Numbered from the stretch's first letter, positions 26,086 to 35,208 are shown. The stretch: 59,955 nt of DNA from Oxalobacteraceae bacterium (GCA_027490465.1 JAIXXZ010000100.1:1-59955); one strand, 5' to 3'. Numbers and translations are program-made. The notes: a model not told the origin generated them from the sequence alone.

Positions 26086-27483
26086 TCAGAAATTCCTGTA
26101 AATGAAATTCAGCGCCTGTCCACCGGACAGATAAGCACCTGTCAGCAAGACCACACCAAAGATAACGCCCTGAATGAAAGGATGCTGCCGCTTGAACGCA
26201 GTGCGCGTCGTTTCCGTCACCCACACAGGTGCAAAGCAGGACAACATACCCGCGATCAGACAAACCCAGAACATGATTGCAAAGCGCGGTGCGCCTGATA
26301 ATTCGGATTCAAGCATATAGCCCGTAAAAACTGCGGCATCATCAAGCGTTGGCGTCTTGAACAAGATACGGGCAACCACGACAAAACTGAATGTAGCCAA
26401 CCATCCGGCAATCTGTATGCGCTTCTCATATGTGACTGTCCATGACTGCCACCAGCCCTGAAAGCGCAACCAGCGATTCACGCAGACTGCCGTGCCATGC
26501 AGCAGACCGTACAACAAAAAATTGAGTGTGACCCCATGCCATACAGCCAGCAGCAAAATCGAGATCATCACATTGCGATAAATTTTCCATCGCTCGACCC
26601 TGCTGCCACCAAGAGGGTAGTACACGTATTGGGTAACCCAGGCAGAGAGGCTCATGTGCCAGCGACGCCAGTATTCCGCAATTGACGAAGCGTGATACGG
26701 ACGATTGAAATTCTCGGGCAGGCGCAGACCCAGCAGGCGCGCAGAACCAATGACGACGTCGGTGTAACCTGAAAAATCCAGATAGATCTGGAAGGTGTAG
26801 GCCAGCAGTGCGATCTGAATTTCCAGTGATGAGAAGCTACCCGGATCCGTGAATATCGGATCAACACCCGCTTTGGCGATCACATCCGACAAAATGAGTT
26901 TCTTGACCAGCCCACGGACGATGCGCCACATACCTTCACGAATATCGTCGCTGCTGACATCACGTCTGCTGACAAGCTGATTGACGAAATCCGATGCACG
27001 TAAAATCGGTCCCGCAGCAAGGTGCGGGAAAAAACTCATGTACACCACATAGTGCGGCCAGGCACCGGTATCCAACTGGCGGCGGTAGCGATCGACCGTG
27101 TAGCTCACTGCCTGAAAGGTCATGACCGACAAGCCCAGTGGCGGCAACCACCCTGTGAGGCCCTGCGCTTCCAGCCAGGCTGGATCCACCAGCCCCCACA
27201 AACCCGCTTTGATAAATTTGTGCAGCAGCAGCGGACTGACTTCCAGTGCTATCAATAATCCCAATGCTTTTCGGTTACCCGGGCAATAACGCTGAATCAG
27301 AACCGCGCCCCACCAGGTCACAACCAGCAGCAACAGAATAAGCAGGAAGTTGGTCCAACCGTCCGACCACAAGGTGATCACACCACCCAGCAGCAACAGG
27401 CAGAGGCGTGTGATCTGAGATTGACTGAGCAGATATAGCGCAACCAGTATTGGCAGTGCGAGCAGGTAATTGGAGGAAACCAA
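26086..27483 (-). CDS. MBOAT-family membrane O-acyltransferase (AlgI/PatA-like)
   Basis: This 465-residue polytopic protein has the MBOAT hallmarks: FFPHLAAGPILRASDFV, FQIYLDFSGYTDVVIGSARL with GLRLPENFNRPYHASSIAEYWRRWH, and AVWHGVTLNFLLYGLLHG, whose His is the invariant catalytic residue. Such proteins (AlgI, PatA/PacA, DltB) pass an acyl group from a cytoplasmic donor across the inner membrane to an SGNH partner. Two SGNH proteins follow at once (2-base gap, then a 1-base overlap), and an exported protein of unknown function precedes it by 12 bases. The acceptor glycan is not known; there is no alginate or teichoic-acid gene in the window. Confidence 0.93.
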   Translation of the reverse strand: MVSSNYLLALPILVALYLLSQSQITRLCLLLLGGVITLWSDGWTNFLLILLLLVVTWWGAVLIQRYCPGNRKALGLLIALEVSPLLLHKFIKAGLWGLVDPAWLEAQGLTGWLPPLGLSVMTFQAVSYTVDRYRRQLDTGAWPHYVVYMSFFPHLAAGPILRASDFVNQLVSRRDVSSDDIREGMWRIVRGLVKKLILSDVIAKAGVDPIFTDPGSFSSLEIQIALLAYTFQIYLDFSGYTDVVIGSARLLGLRLPENFNRPYHASSIAEYWRRWHMSLSAWVTQYVYYPLGGSRVERWKIYRNVMISILLLAVWHGVTLNFLLYGLLHGTAVCVNRWLRFQGWWQSWTVTYEKRIQIAGWLATFSFVVVARILFKTPTLDDAAVFTGYMLESELSGAPRFAIMFWVCLIAGMLSCFAPVWVTETTRTAFKRQHPFIQGVIFGVVLLTGAYLSGGQALNFIYRNF

Positions 27484-27495
27484 ACCGGGCCAGCC

Positions 27496-28590
27496 TTATT
27501 TTTTGCGGGTTGCCGTAATGACCGCGTAGGTACCGTCTTTGTAATACCCCATGCGGAAATTCAGCGGGCGGATATCTTTGCGATCTTCAAAGGCTTTTGC
27601 CAGATCCCGCTGATACGCATTGAAGGCATGATGCGCGCGCTCGAATTTTCCGTAGAGCTGGGTACTGAAGCCGGCATCCAGTTTGGTGTATTGAATGCCG
27701 GTTTCATCCTGAACGATGAAGGGCGCATTGCTGATCACGGCATCCGCCGTCATCGAGAAAGTCTTGTTTTGTGGAAGATGCGATGCGGCTTTGAACAGGG
27801 TCGGATTGGAAGCCAGTTGCTTGATCAGGGTGTAATTTTTGGGCGATGCCTGGAAGCCTTTGTTGGACAAATCAATACGCAGATAATCCAGCGTTACCGG
27901 CCGGCCATTCTTGGTGAGTTTGAAACGTACCGATGTCCACTCTTTGGTAGAGATTGGTAATTCGATGATCTCGCCCTGCTCATTCCAGTCGACAGGAACG
28001 ACGTCGTTGATCACGAAACGCTGTAGCTGCAATGTCGTCGCAAGAAACGTGCTGGCGCCGATACGCACCTTGTTCTGGTACACATACTGATCCAGATATT
28101 CGGTGACGAAAAATCCATCACGTCCGTAGTTTTCCCACGCCGCAGTCAGTACATTCAAGGTCTGATCCAGCACAATCGGCTCAAGTGTGCGCAGATCAAT
28201 CGGCTGGTAGGCACGCTGCATGGCCACCATGACATAGCGCCGTGCATTCGGATACATCTGATAAACAGTAGAAAAATCGGGACCGGAAAAAGGGTAAAAA
28301 ACAGTTTCTCGGAAGGCGGGCACTTCTTTCTGTGACCAGCCCATCATGGGATTGGCGATTTTGGTGACGTACTGGTTCCAGTTTGAACGCACCTGGTTGG
28401 CGTAGCGTTTCCACTGCTCGGTGTTCATTTGTGGAGGTAATCCTGATGGCAATGCAGCACCGGATAAGAGCGTGGCAGTTTCCTGAATACTCACTGGCAG
28501 ACTCATTGGATTCGTATCCGCTGCCTGAGCAGCATGCGTGAAAATCAATGCTGCGATAAAGCCAATCGTGCTGTTCGAGAATACTTTCAT
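27496..28590 (-). CDS. Exported protein of unknown function, first gene of the MBOAT-SGNH operon
   Basis: This 364-residue protein has a signal peptide (FSNSTIGFIAALIFTHAAQA). I do not recognise a named family. Notable segments are FYPFSGPDFSTVYQMYPNAR with RYVMVAMQRAYQPID, YLDQYVYQNKVRIGASTFLA, SVRFKLTKNGRPVTLDYLRI and TFSMTADAVISNAPFIVQDE. The FSGPDF...FPNA-like motif seems to be the most conserved-looking part. The protein is probably periplasmic and could bind the glycan acceptor or present it to the acyltransferase, by analogy with AlgX/AlgK-type helpers, but this is only inferred from gene order: its stop is 12 bases from the MBOAT start. Confidence 0.7.
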   Translation of the reverse strand: MKVFSNSTIGFIAALIFTHAAQAADTNPMSLPVSIQETATLLSGAALPSGLPPQMNTEQWKRYANQVRSNWNQYVTKIANPMMGWSQKEVPAFRETVFYPFSGPDFSTVYQMYPNARRYVMVAMQRAYQPIDLRTLEPIVLDQTLNVLTAAWENYGRDGFFVTEYLDQYVYQNKVRIGASTFLATTLQLQRFVINDVVPVDWNEQGEIIELPISTKEWTSVRFKLTKNGRPVTLDYLRIDLSNKGFQASPKNYTLIKQLASNPTLFKAASHLPQNKTFSMTADAVISNAPFIVQDETGIQYTKLDAGFSTQLYGKFERAHHAFNAYQRDLAKAFEDRKDIRPLNFRMGYYKDGTYAVITATRKK

Positions 28591-28892
28591 TTTGATGTTC
28601 TGGTATGGATTCAGAGGGGAGCGGGATGACTCTGCGATAGCGAAACAGCATGCTTGGCTATACGCTTAAATGCGCAGAAAACGGCCGGGATTGGCGCATT
28701 TTCCGCACCCAACGCGATTTTCAACGGTGTTTGATCAGTGCGCTGTTTTATTTTGATTGTACCAACAGACCCAACACAAGGTTCTGATTCTTATTCCATT
28801 AACCGAGCTCCACCATTATCTCGATTGCCATATTGGCAATTAATAATGCAAAAGCAGATTTGTACGGATACTATTTGTCCGGGAAGACCGTA
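28591..28892. other. Intergenic region upstream of the MBOAT operon
   Basis: Probable promoter region of the leftward MBOAT-SGNH operon; no credible gene. It holds a perfect dyad ATTGCCA-TAT-TGGCAAT (28824-28840), a possible operator, and a weaker pairing AAATGCGC/GCGCATTT near 28670-28700. Element copy F fills the rest of the spacer to the thrH side. Confidence 0.35.
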
Positions 28893-29031
28893 CCAGGGAA
28901 GCGCTAATCAAATAAACCCAGAAACTCTTATGGCAAGCTTGATCGCACCGAGCCCTTGATTTGGCGGGTCCCCGCGTCGCACAGCAGCGCGGGCTCGCCA
29001 TAAAACGGAGATTGATTCAGCCTCGCCCTGG
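28893..29031 (+). repeat. MITE-like interspersed element, copy F
   Basis: Forward copy from CAGGGAAGCGCTAATCAAAT to GATTCAGCCTCGCCCTG, with core GGTCCCCGCGTCGCACAGCA and GCTCGCCATAAAACGG. It lies between two divergent genes, just upstream of thrH. Confidence 0.85.
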
Positions 29032-29076
29032 GTGTGAGCTCACTCCCGGAACTTTCAAGACGAATTGGCACAGCCT

Positions 29077-29694
29077 ATGAAACAAACGATAGTGACATTG
29101 GATATGGAAGGTGTTCTGACACCGGAAATCTGGATTGCCGTGGCAGAGAAAACCGGCATAGAGGCGTTGCGCCGAACGACGCGCGATGAGCCGGATTACG
29201 ACAAGCTGATGCGCAGCCGCCTCGAGATACTCGATCAGCACGGGCTGAGTCTCTCTGCGATACAGGCAGTCATTGGCACACTGGAGCCCTTGCCCGGGGC
29301 CAGAGACTTTCTGGATAGCTTGCGCTCGAAAGCCCAGCTGCTGATTCTGTCGGATACCTTTGAACAATTCGCTGCGCCGTTTATGCGGCAACTTGGGATG
29401 CCCACCCTTCTTTGTCACACACTGCTGATCAGAGATGACAGAATTGTTGACTACCGGCTCCGCATTCCAGATCAAAAGCGTGCCGCTGTACTGGCGCTTC
29501 AGCAACTCAATTACCGGGTGATTGCCGCCGGCGATTCTTTTAATGACACCAGCATGCTGGGAACCGCAGATGCGGGATTCCTGTTCCACGCGCCCGCCAA
29601 TGTCAAAGCCCAGTTCCCGCAATTCACTGCGGTTGACGATTATGACGACTTGCTCGCGCTAATCGAAAACGCGATGGAGGCGGTGATCGAATAA
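29077..29694 (+). CDS. thrH: HAD-family phosphoserine phosphatase/homoserine phosphotransferase ThrH
   Basis: From ATG 29077 the product is 205 residues, the usual ThrH length; an in-frame TTG 12 bases earlier is unlikely. It matches ThrH of Pseudomonas over its length: VTLDMEGVLTPEIWIAVAEK (HAD motif I, DxE type), LEPLPGARDFLDSL, LLILSDTFEQFAAPFMRQLG (motif II Ser), PTLLCHTL, and YRVIAAGDSFNDTSMLGTAD (motif IV), then GFLFHAPANVKAQFPQF. ThrH dephosphorylates phosphoserine and can pass the phosphate to homoserine. The last codons and TAA coincide with the left end of element copy G (GAG GCG GTG ATC GAA TAA), as in the MFS gene. Confidence 0.93.
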   Translation: MKQTIVTLDMEGVLTPEIWIAVAEKTGIEALRRTTRDEPDYDKLMRSRLEILDQHGLSLSAIQAVIGTLEPLPGARDFLDSLRSKAQLLILSDTFEQFAAPFMRQLGMPTLLCHTLLIRDDRIVDYRLRIPDQKRAAVLALQQLNYRVIAAGDSFNDTSMLGTADAGFLFHAPANVKAQFPQFTAVDDYDDLLALIENAMEAVIE

Positions 29695-29807
29695 AACCGG
29701 AAAGGTGTGTAGCTGAATAAATTATTCCCAGCCCTCGATTTTGCTGGTCCCCGCGCCGAACAGCTGCACTGGCTCGCCATAGAACCTGGATTCATTCAAG
29801 GTATTCC
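29673..29807 (+). repeat. MITE-like interspersed element, copy G (left end within thrH)
   Basis: Diverged forward copy: AATAAAACCGGAAAGG, then CCCTCGATTTTGCTGGTCCC, CGCGCCGAACAGCTGCACTG and GCTCGCCATAGAACCTGG, ending ATTCATTCAAGGTATTCC. The left terminal repeat (29677-29695) matches the consensus at 15 of 19 positions and lies inside the thrH reading frame. Confidence 0.7.
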
Positions 29808-29915
29808 GGTGTGCTGAACCTCGCTTGAATATCAATTTAGCAACAATGTTTTACGTTCAAATGCACGGGATCACAATCCTGTTTTAAATCTTTATAAAAA
29901 CTGGCGATTACTCCA

Positions 29916-29921
29916 TATAAT
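29916..29921 (+). promoter_or_regulatory. Candidate -10 box for the AT3-SGNH acyltransferase gene
   Basis: A perfect TATAAT lies in an AT-rich stretch 29 bases upstream of the GTG start at 29950. No good -35 hexamer is seen at the right distance, so this is a tentative call. Confidence 0.3.
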
Positions 29922-29949
29922 CAGCGGTCTGAATTTTCCGAGTATCGCT

Positions 29950-31821
29950 GTGGCGCACCAGCAGAAACATACTGACTATCTGCCTGGCCTGGAGGGCTTG
30001 CGTGCATTCGCGGTGCTCGCCGTCATTTTTTATCACCTCGATATTCCCGGTTTGTTTTCTTCGGGTTTTCTGGGCGTCGATATCTTTTTCACGGTCTCGG
30101 GCTTTCTTATTACCGCCCAGTTAATCCGGCAATTTCAAAAAGACGGCAAGATTGCCATCGGCAATTTTTATCTGAAACGAGCACGTCGATTATTTCCCGC
30201 GGTACTGGTCTTGCTTGTCTTCTGCGTCCTGGTGACCGAGTGGTTTGTCAGTGATGCTGCCTGGCGCACGCGCTCCGATTTACTACCTGCGCTTTTTTAT
30301 TTTTCGAACTGGTGGCAAATCTTTTCGGAACAGTCGTATTTCGAGATGTCCGGCCGCCCTGCTCTGTTGCAGCATCTTTGGTCGCTCGCCATCGAGGAAC
30401 AGTTCTACATCGTCTGGCCATTGCTGTTGCTGGTGATATTGCGTCACTTTCGCGAGCGCGGTGTTTTGTTCATTGCAGCTGCCCTCGCATTACTGAGCTC
30501 GGCTTGGATGATTTACCTGTCTGTTCGGTACGGCTATCCCCAGTCACAAGACCCCAGCCGTATTTATCTGGGAACAGATACCCACACCATGGGCTTGTTT
30601 ATGGGTGCGGCCCTGGCCGCTGCCTGGAATCCATGGCAGGCACATGCATCGCAGAGGACTCAAGTCGTGGGAGCCGCGACTGATTTTCTTGGCGTTATAT
30701 GCATCAGTGCTCTGCTATGGGCGATGCTGTTCATGACGGAATATGACCGCGCTTTGTATCAGGGTGGTTTTTTCTGGGTTTGCCTGTTCTCGATTGGCCT
30801 GGTATTCGCTGCTGCGCAAAAAGACAGTGCGCTATCCGCCTGGCTAAGTGTTCGCCCACTCGCCTGGCTGGGCCAGCGATCCTATGGATTGTATTTGTGG
30901 CACTGGCCTGTCTTTGCCCTGCTGCGCCCCGAATTCGAATTGTCCGATAACGCCTGGATACAGGCGGCAATACGTCTGACGCTCACGCTGATTTTGACAG
31001 AGCTTTCTTACCAGCTGATTGAAAATCCGGTGAGAACAGGCGACGTACTTCGATGGCCCGACCAAAAGCGCTATGGATTTTATTCCTTGTGCCTAGCCGG
31101 TATTGCCTCAGCAGTTTTGACGATACAAATACGTCCTGCACCAATTCAAAAGAACAATGCACTCACCAAATCGGTCGGTGATGAAGCGCCACAGGCCAGT
31201 GACTTGCCCCACGAGAACGAGCTCGCGGCTCATCAGATGCGTGCTGCCTGTATTCGCTCTGTATCGAACAAACATTCCATCAAGTCAAAACCACTCATCA
31301 CCGTGCTCGGCGATTCAGTATTACTGGGCGCAAGCGATCACCTGGCAAAGAAGGTAGAAGGTCTTGAGATTGATGCGGCGATCGGCCGTCAAGGCAAAGA
31401 TGGATTGAACCGTCTCCGGGAGCTAAAAGAAAGAAATGAACTGGCCGACATCGTCATCGTTCATCTCGGGACGAATGGTTATTTGTATGAATCGCAAGTC
31501 CGGGAAGTGATGACACTACTCTCGAACGTGCGCCAGGTCGTTTTCATCAATGTCAAAGCGCCCCGCCGCTGGGAAAAATCGAATAACGAGTTACTCAAAA
31601 ACATGAGTAAGGAATTTCCAAATGTCAAATTGATTGACTGGCGCGTTATCGGACAAAGTCATAAGGAATACTTCGGCAAAGACCATATTCATCTGACAAA
31701 AAAAGGGGTGCGTGCCATGACAACAGAAATTTTGCGCGTATCCGGTCTTCCAGTGCCAACGAATAATGAGATCAACAAAAATTTGAAGGTGGTACCTTGC
31801 AGCATCAGCAGCAAACGATGA
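29950..31821 (+). CDS. AT3-SGNH acyltransferase (OafA/YrhL-like)
   Basis: This 623-residue protein has a GTG start. The N-terminal acyltransferase-3 part (about 1-370) has ten or more membrane helices and the family signatures YLPGLEGLRAFAVLAVIFYH, FLGVDIFFTVSGFLIT, KRARRLFPAVLVLL and HLWSLAIEEQFYIVWPLLLL. After a last helix and linker, a periplasmic SGNH domain (about 450-610) has ITVLGDSVLLGASDH (Ser), VIVHLGTNGYLYE (Asn) and KDHIHLTKKGVRAM (Asp, His). OafA-type enzymes take acetyl from a cytoplasmic donor and pass it to O-antigen, peptidoglycan (OatA) or other glycans, with the SGNH domain doing the final transfer. Two further SGNH genes follow on the same strand. Confidence 0.93.
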   Translation: MAHQQKHTDYLPGLEGLRAFAVLAVIFYHLDIPGLFSSGFLGVDIFFTVSGFLITAQLIRQFQKDGKIAIGNFYLKRARRLFPAVLVLLVFCVLVTEWFVSDAAWRTRSDLLPALFYFSNWWQIFSEQSYFEMSGRPALLQHLWSLAIEEQFYIVWPLLLLVILRHFRERGVLFIAAALALLSSAWMIYLSVRYGYPQSQDPSRIYLGTDTHTMGLFMGAALAAAWNPWQAHASQRTQVVGAATDFLGVICISALLWAMLFMTEYDRALYQGGFFWVCLFSIGLVFAAAQKDSALSAWLSVRPLAWLGQRSYGLYLWHWPVFALLRPEFELSDNAWIQAAIRLTLTLILTELSYQLIENPVRTGDVLRWPDQKRYGFYSLCLAGIASAVLTIQIRPAPIQKNNALTKSVGDEAPQASDLPHENELAAHQMRAACIRSVSNKHSIKSKPLITVLGDSVLLGASDHLAKKVEGLEIDAAIGRQGKDGLNRLRELKERNELADIVIVHLGTNGYLYESQVREVMTLLSNVRQVVFINVKAPRRWEKSNNELLKNMSKEFPNVKLIDWRVIGQSHKEYFGKDHIHLTKKGVRAMTTEILRVSGLPVPTNNEINKNLKVVPCSISSKR

Positions 31822-31873
31822 CAAGCGCATCCTCACCCTGCAAACAAATACGAGACACCTCGCGTGTGATGTG

Positions 31874-32674
31874 ATGCCATTGCCAAAAAATAAATACTGG
31901 ATGATTGCTCTGGTGATGGCCTTGTTGCTGTCGCTGCTTGCTTACCTGCTGCTGCGTGTGACTCCTGCCACCCATTCGGAACCAGAAGCTGTTCCCGTTG
32001 CGCCGAAGTCAGAGGCTCAGACCCCACCCCCAAAACCAAGCAGGCCAAGCCTTCAACGCATACTCTTTGCGGGTGATTCGATGATGCAGGGGATAGCACC
32101 GATCGTCATGCGCCAACTGAAAGCGTCGCATCCCGAATGGCTATTACGTAATGAGAGTCAGCAAAGTACAGGATTGAGCATCAAACGTCAGCTGGATTGG
32201 GTTCAAAAAATAAAGGCTGAGATTGTTGAGCATAAGCTGACCACCGTAGCCGTTTTTCTGGGGCCGAATGATCCTTGGGACATCTACGAAAAAAAACAAG
32301 TGATTCGTTTTCCATCGCCGGAATGGGAGGCACGCTATAGCGAAAGAGTCGCCGAGATCTGCGAATTTGCAAAGGAAAAAAAAGTACATCTGATTTGGAT
32401 AGGTCTGCCAACGATGAAAGAGGCTCGCGCACACCGTGGCGCTACTGTCCAAAATCCGATTTTTCGAAATAACATGGAAAAATATGGCTTTGACTTTATC
32501 TCGACCGAAGCACTGATTGGCCGTCTGGATCAGCCTTACATTCGCTTCATGACAGATCCAGAAGGAAAAAAAATCAATCTTCGTGCTGATGACGGGATTC
32601 ATTTCAGCCCACAGGGCTTGCAGAGAATCGCTGCAGCGCTTTTAAAATCCATCGATCCCCCCCTTGATAATTGA
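31874..32674 (+). CDS. Membrane-anchored SGNH hydrolase
   Basis: From ATG 31874 (a GTG directly before it is also possible) the product is 266 residues. One membrane helix (WMIALVMALLLSLLAYLLLR) and a Pro-rich linker precede an SGNH domain: RILFAGDSMMQGIAPIVMRQ (Ser), VAVFLGPNDPWDIY (Asn) and ADDGIHFSPQGLQRIA (Asp, His). The GDSMMQG...GPNDPW combination is that of the DUF459-like SGNH group. It is 50 bases downstream of the AT3-SGNH gene and 55 before the next SGNH gene, so the three probably form one transcript and act together on a periplasmic substrate. Confidence 0.87.
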   Translation: MPLPKNKYWMIALVMALLLSLLAYLLLRVTPATHSEPEAVPVAPKSEAQTPPPKPSRPSLQRILFAGDSMMQGIAPIVMRQLKASHPEWLLRNESQQSTGLSIKRQLDWVQKIKAEIVEHKLTTVAVFLGPNDPWDIYEKKQVIRFPSPEWEARYSERVAEICEFAKEKKVHLIWIGLPTMKEARAHRGATVQNPIFRNNMEKYGFDFISTEALIGRLDQPYIRFMTDPEGKKINLRADDGIHFSPQGLQRIAAALLKSIDPPLDN

Positions 32675-32728
32675 GATGACAAACTTTACACGCGTACCCA
32701 TGGGATCCATGCAGCAGGCCTGTCACCT

Positions 32729-34276
32729 ATGCTGATGCAATCCCTGATCGAAATAGCCAAAGCCACGGCAACTCGCTGTACTGGCTTGCTGCTGCTGGCA
32801 GTGGTGTGTACTCCGCTGAATGCTCTTGCGATTGAGACGGGAAGATATTTCATTTTTCAGCAAGGCTCGGTGACCGGTGATCTACAGTGCCCACTCAAGA
32901 GCAATGTCAATCCGACGCCCTTGCAAGAAAACAAAAACACCTTTGAACCACCCGATGCCGAGGAACTTGATGAACTGGGCATACTGACCACAGGACTCGG
33001 AAAAGCCGTCGTACAAACACCAGGCACTACGCAGAGTGCATCGGTGGTTAAACCAACGGGCGGCACACGCTCACAAGCGATACGCGTCGGCATCTGGGGT
33101 GACAGTCATTTGGCGGCAGGATCCTTCTCTTCCGAGCTGAAGCGAATCTTTCTGTCACAGGGCCTGAAAACCCGAACGCAATTTATTCCATTCACGATGG
33201 GCAGAGCGGGCGTGAACCTGCCACTACGCCGACACTGCTTGGACAAGTGGAAATCGGAACTCGCTTACACAGCCCGCAATGCCGCAATACCTACCGGCGT
33301 GGGACTGAATGTGCTGCAGGGTGAACCCGGCGCCTATCTGTGGTTTGATTTGCGTAATGAATCCGGCGAAGCTGATGTCAACAGCGTCGAGCTGTTTTTT
33401 CATCAGGCACCTGAAAATGGCAGTATTTCAATCAGTGTCGATGATGGCCCGGAAAACAAGATCAATCTGGATGGTGCCCAGAGCTTTGGCGCTTTGACTA
33501 TTGTCGGCAATCATCCGATCTCCATACTCAAAATTCGCGTAAACGAGAAGCCAGTCCAGCTCAATGGCATGTTTTTGAATTATCGGCAGGCTCCGGTCGC
33601 CACGCTGGATTCGTTTGGCATACCCGGGGCAACAGTTCGGGCATGGCAGCAGTTGGATCCCGGGTATTTTGGGGAGTATTTCAGAGACAGAAAATACAAT
33701 CTCGTCATGCTGGAATATGGCACCAATGAAGGTAATGCGACACTCTTCGATGCAGCGGCTTATGCAAAAACGCTGGATCAATCGCTGAAAAATTTGAGGC
33801 AAGTGTTCCCGTTATCGGAATGCCTTTTGATTGCTCCGGGTGATCGAGGTATTCTCGTACCACGGTCGCGCAAAGTTAAAAAGCTTAACAAAAGCAAAAA
33901 CGCAAGCGCACAAAAAGACAAAGGCAGACATAAAGTCAATTCGAACAGTCGTTCAAATCATGAATACTCGGCTGTGGACTTGCTGAAATTTTCTGCGATC
34001 CACGACAAGATATCGACGATTCAAAAAGAGGTAGGAGCACGCTATTCATGCAAAGTCTGGAGTATGCAGACGGCCATGGGTGGGCAAGGTTCTGCCTACG
34101 CGTGGCTACTGGCCAATCCGTCACTGATGTCAAAAGACCTGACGCATTTCACAGTCAAAGGCTATCAACGTCTTGCTCAGGAGCTGGCGGCGAGTCTTGG
34201 ATGGAAAAACGAGACAAGCTGGACAGGAACAACCACGTCCGAGCCGCCAGTCGGGGATGAGGGCACGAATAAATAA
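32729..34276 (+). CDS. Exported SGNH/GDSL-type hydrolase, paralogue of the MBOAT-operon protein at 23133
   Basis: This 515-residue protein has an N-terminal signal (RCTGLLLLAVVCTPLNALA), a linker, and an SGNH domain: IRVGIWGDSHLAAGSF (Ser126 in an intact GDS), LVMLEYGTNEGNAT (Asn block) and SKDLTHFTVKGYQRLA (Asp, His). It shares layout and distinctive segments with the 23133 protein (GIWG-SH-AA, APGDR/TPGDR followed by a Lys-rich stretch, QKEVGARYSCKVW against QRELGDEYQCMVW), so the two arose by duplication. A very Lys-rich insert (about 385-410) is specific to this copy. It lies at the end of the AT3-SGNH transcript and is followed by element copy H. Confidence 0.87.
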   Translation: MLMQSLIEIAKATATRCTGLLLLAVVCTPLNALAIETGRYFIFQQGSVTGDLQCPLKSNVNPTPLQENKNTFEPPDAEELDELGILTTGLGKAVVQTPGTTQSASVVKPTGGTRSQAIRVGIWGDSHLAAGSFSSELKRIFLSQGLKTRTQFIPFTMGRAGVNLPLRRHCLDKWKSELAYTARNAAIPTGVGLNVLQGEPGAYLWFDLRNESGEADVNSVELFFHQAPENGSISISVDDGPENKINLDGAQSFGALTIVGNHPISILKIRVNEKPVQLNGMFLNYRQAPVATLDSFGIPGATVRAWQQLDPGYFGEYFRDRKYNLVMLEYGTNEGNATLFDAAAYAKTLDQSLKNLRQVFPLSECLLIAPGDRGILVPRSRKVKKLNKSKNASAQKDKGRHKVNSNSRSNHEYSAVDLLKFSAIHDKISTIQKEVGARYSCKVWSMQTAMGGQGSAYAWLLANPSLMSKDLTHFTVKGYQRLAQELAASLGWKNETSWTGTTTSEPPVGDEGTNK

Positions 34277-34301
34277 GAGGCCAGCAGCACCGGGCGTGAC
34301 T

Positions 34302-34427
34302 TAGGAAGCGCTGATTAAATAAACTCAGAAACTTTTGTGGCGAGGTCAATGACACCAAGCCCTTGATTTTGCGGATCTCAGCGCCGCTGGCTCGCCATGA
34401 AACGTGGCTTTATTCAGCGTCTCCCTA
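34302..34427 (+). repeat. MITE-like interspersed element, copy H
   Basis: Forward copy from TAGGAAGCGCTGATTAAATA to TTATTCAGCGTCTCCCTA, with a short internal deletion around the GCACAG segment, giving 126 bases. It sits between the convergent SGNH and lytic transglycosylase genes. Confidence 0.88.
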
Positions 34428-34440
34428 ATTCAATTTCCGA

Positions 34441-35166
34441 TTATTTTTCGGCGTCCACCTCAACGGCAGGCAGCGTCTCCTCAGGCTCGGATGCACCGGA
34501 TTTGGCGGGCCTTGATGCAGAGAGATCGGGCGTGTTTCGAGTGATACCTTTCGCACAATCGCGGAATACGTCCAGCTCGTACTTGACCTTATAAACATAG
34601 GGATGGGAGGTATCGTAGCCCGCACCCACATACATGGCGAGACCGCCTTCCAGAGAGCCTGTCGTCCGAATGAAACTGCTGATGATCCCTGCACCGACCA
34701 TCATATTGATTTCCGGATTGAGTGCGGCATTCTCTCCACCGTAGGCAGCCAGCTTTCGCTTGTGCACATTGGGCATGATCTGCATCAGACCCAGCGCGCC
34801 CACGGGGCTGACCAGCAGAGGATGGAATTTGGACTCATTGGCAATGATCGCGAGAATCAAATTGGGGTCCAGCTCGTGTTTCGCAGCCACCTGCTCGGCC
34901 AATTGCGTAATCTTTTTTGCCGCGTCCGAGGTGATTTTGTAGCGCCTGCTGATGCAGGCGGCTACCCGGTTTTTTGCCTCCGTCTCGTGATATCTCACGT
35001 GCGAAAGATTAAAAGCCGCCAAAGAGTTCACGGTAAGTTCGTCCCCAGCTCGGGGCGCTTCATCCACGTAGGATTCCTGGGAAGGTGCCTTTAGCAAGAA
35101 GACCAGTCCCATCACCGCACTCAAGGCAACGGCCAGCCACAGAAAAATTTTTGTTTTGTCTTTCAT
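34441..35166 (-). CDS. Membrane-anchored soluble-lytic-transglycosylase-type (SLT) enzyme
   Basis: This 241-residue protein has an N-terminal membrane helix (IFLWLAVALSAVMGLVFLL), then a family-1 SLT domain: LILAIIANESKFHPLLVSPV holds the catalytic Glu in the ES-x-F motif, GALGLMQIMPNVHKRKL is the GLMQ(I/L)MP motif, and GGLAMYVGAGYD closes the fold. These enzymes cleave the MurNAc-GlcNAc bond in peptidoglycan to leave 1,6-anhydroMurNAc. Because they need a free C6 hydroxyl on MurNAc, O-acetylation blocks them, which is of interest given the SGNH and acyltransferase genes around it. It is convergent with the SGNH gene at 32729. Confidence 0.9.
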   Translation of the reverse strand: MKDKTKIFLWLAVALSAVMGLVFLLKAPSQESYVDEAPRAGDELTVNSLAAFNLSHVRYHETEAKNRVAACISRRYKITSDAAKKITQLAEQVAAKHELDPNLILAIIANESKFHPLLVSPVGALGLMQIMPNVHKRKLAAYGGENAALNPEINMMVGAGIISSFIRTTGSLEGGLAMYVGAGYDTSHPYVYKVKYELDVFRDCAKGITRNTPDLSASRPAKSGASEPEETLPAVEVDAEK

Positions 35167-35208
35167 TTTGGCCGCGGTCTCAGGGGGTTTCTCGTTGGTG
35201 CCAACCGG

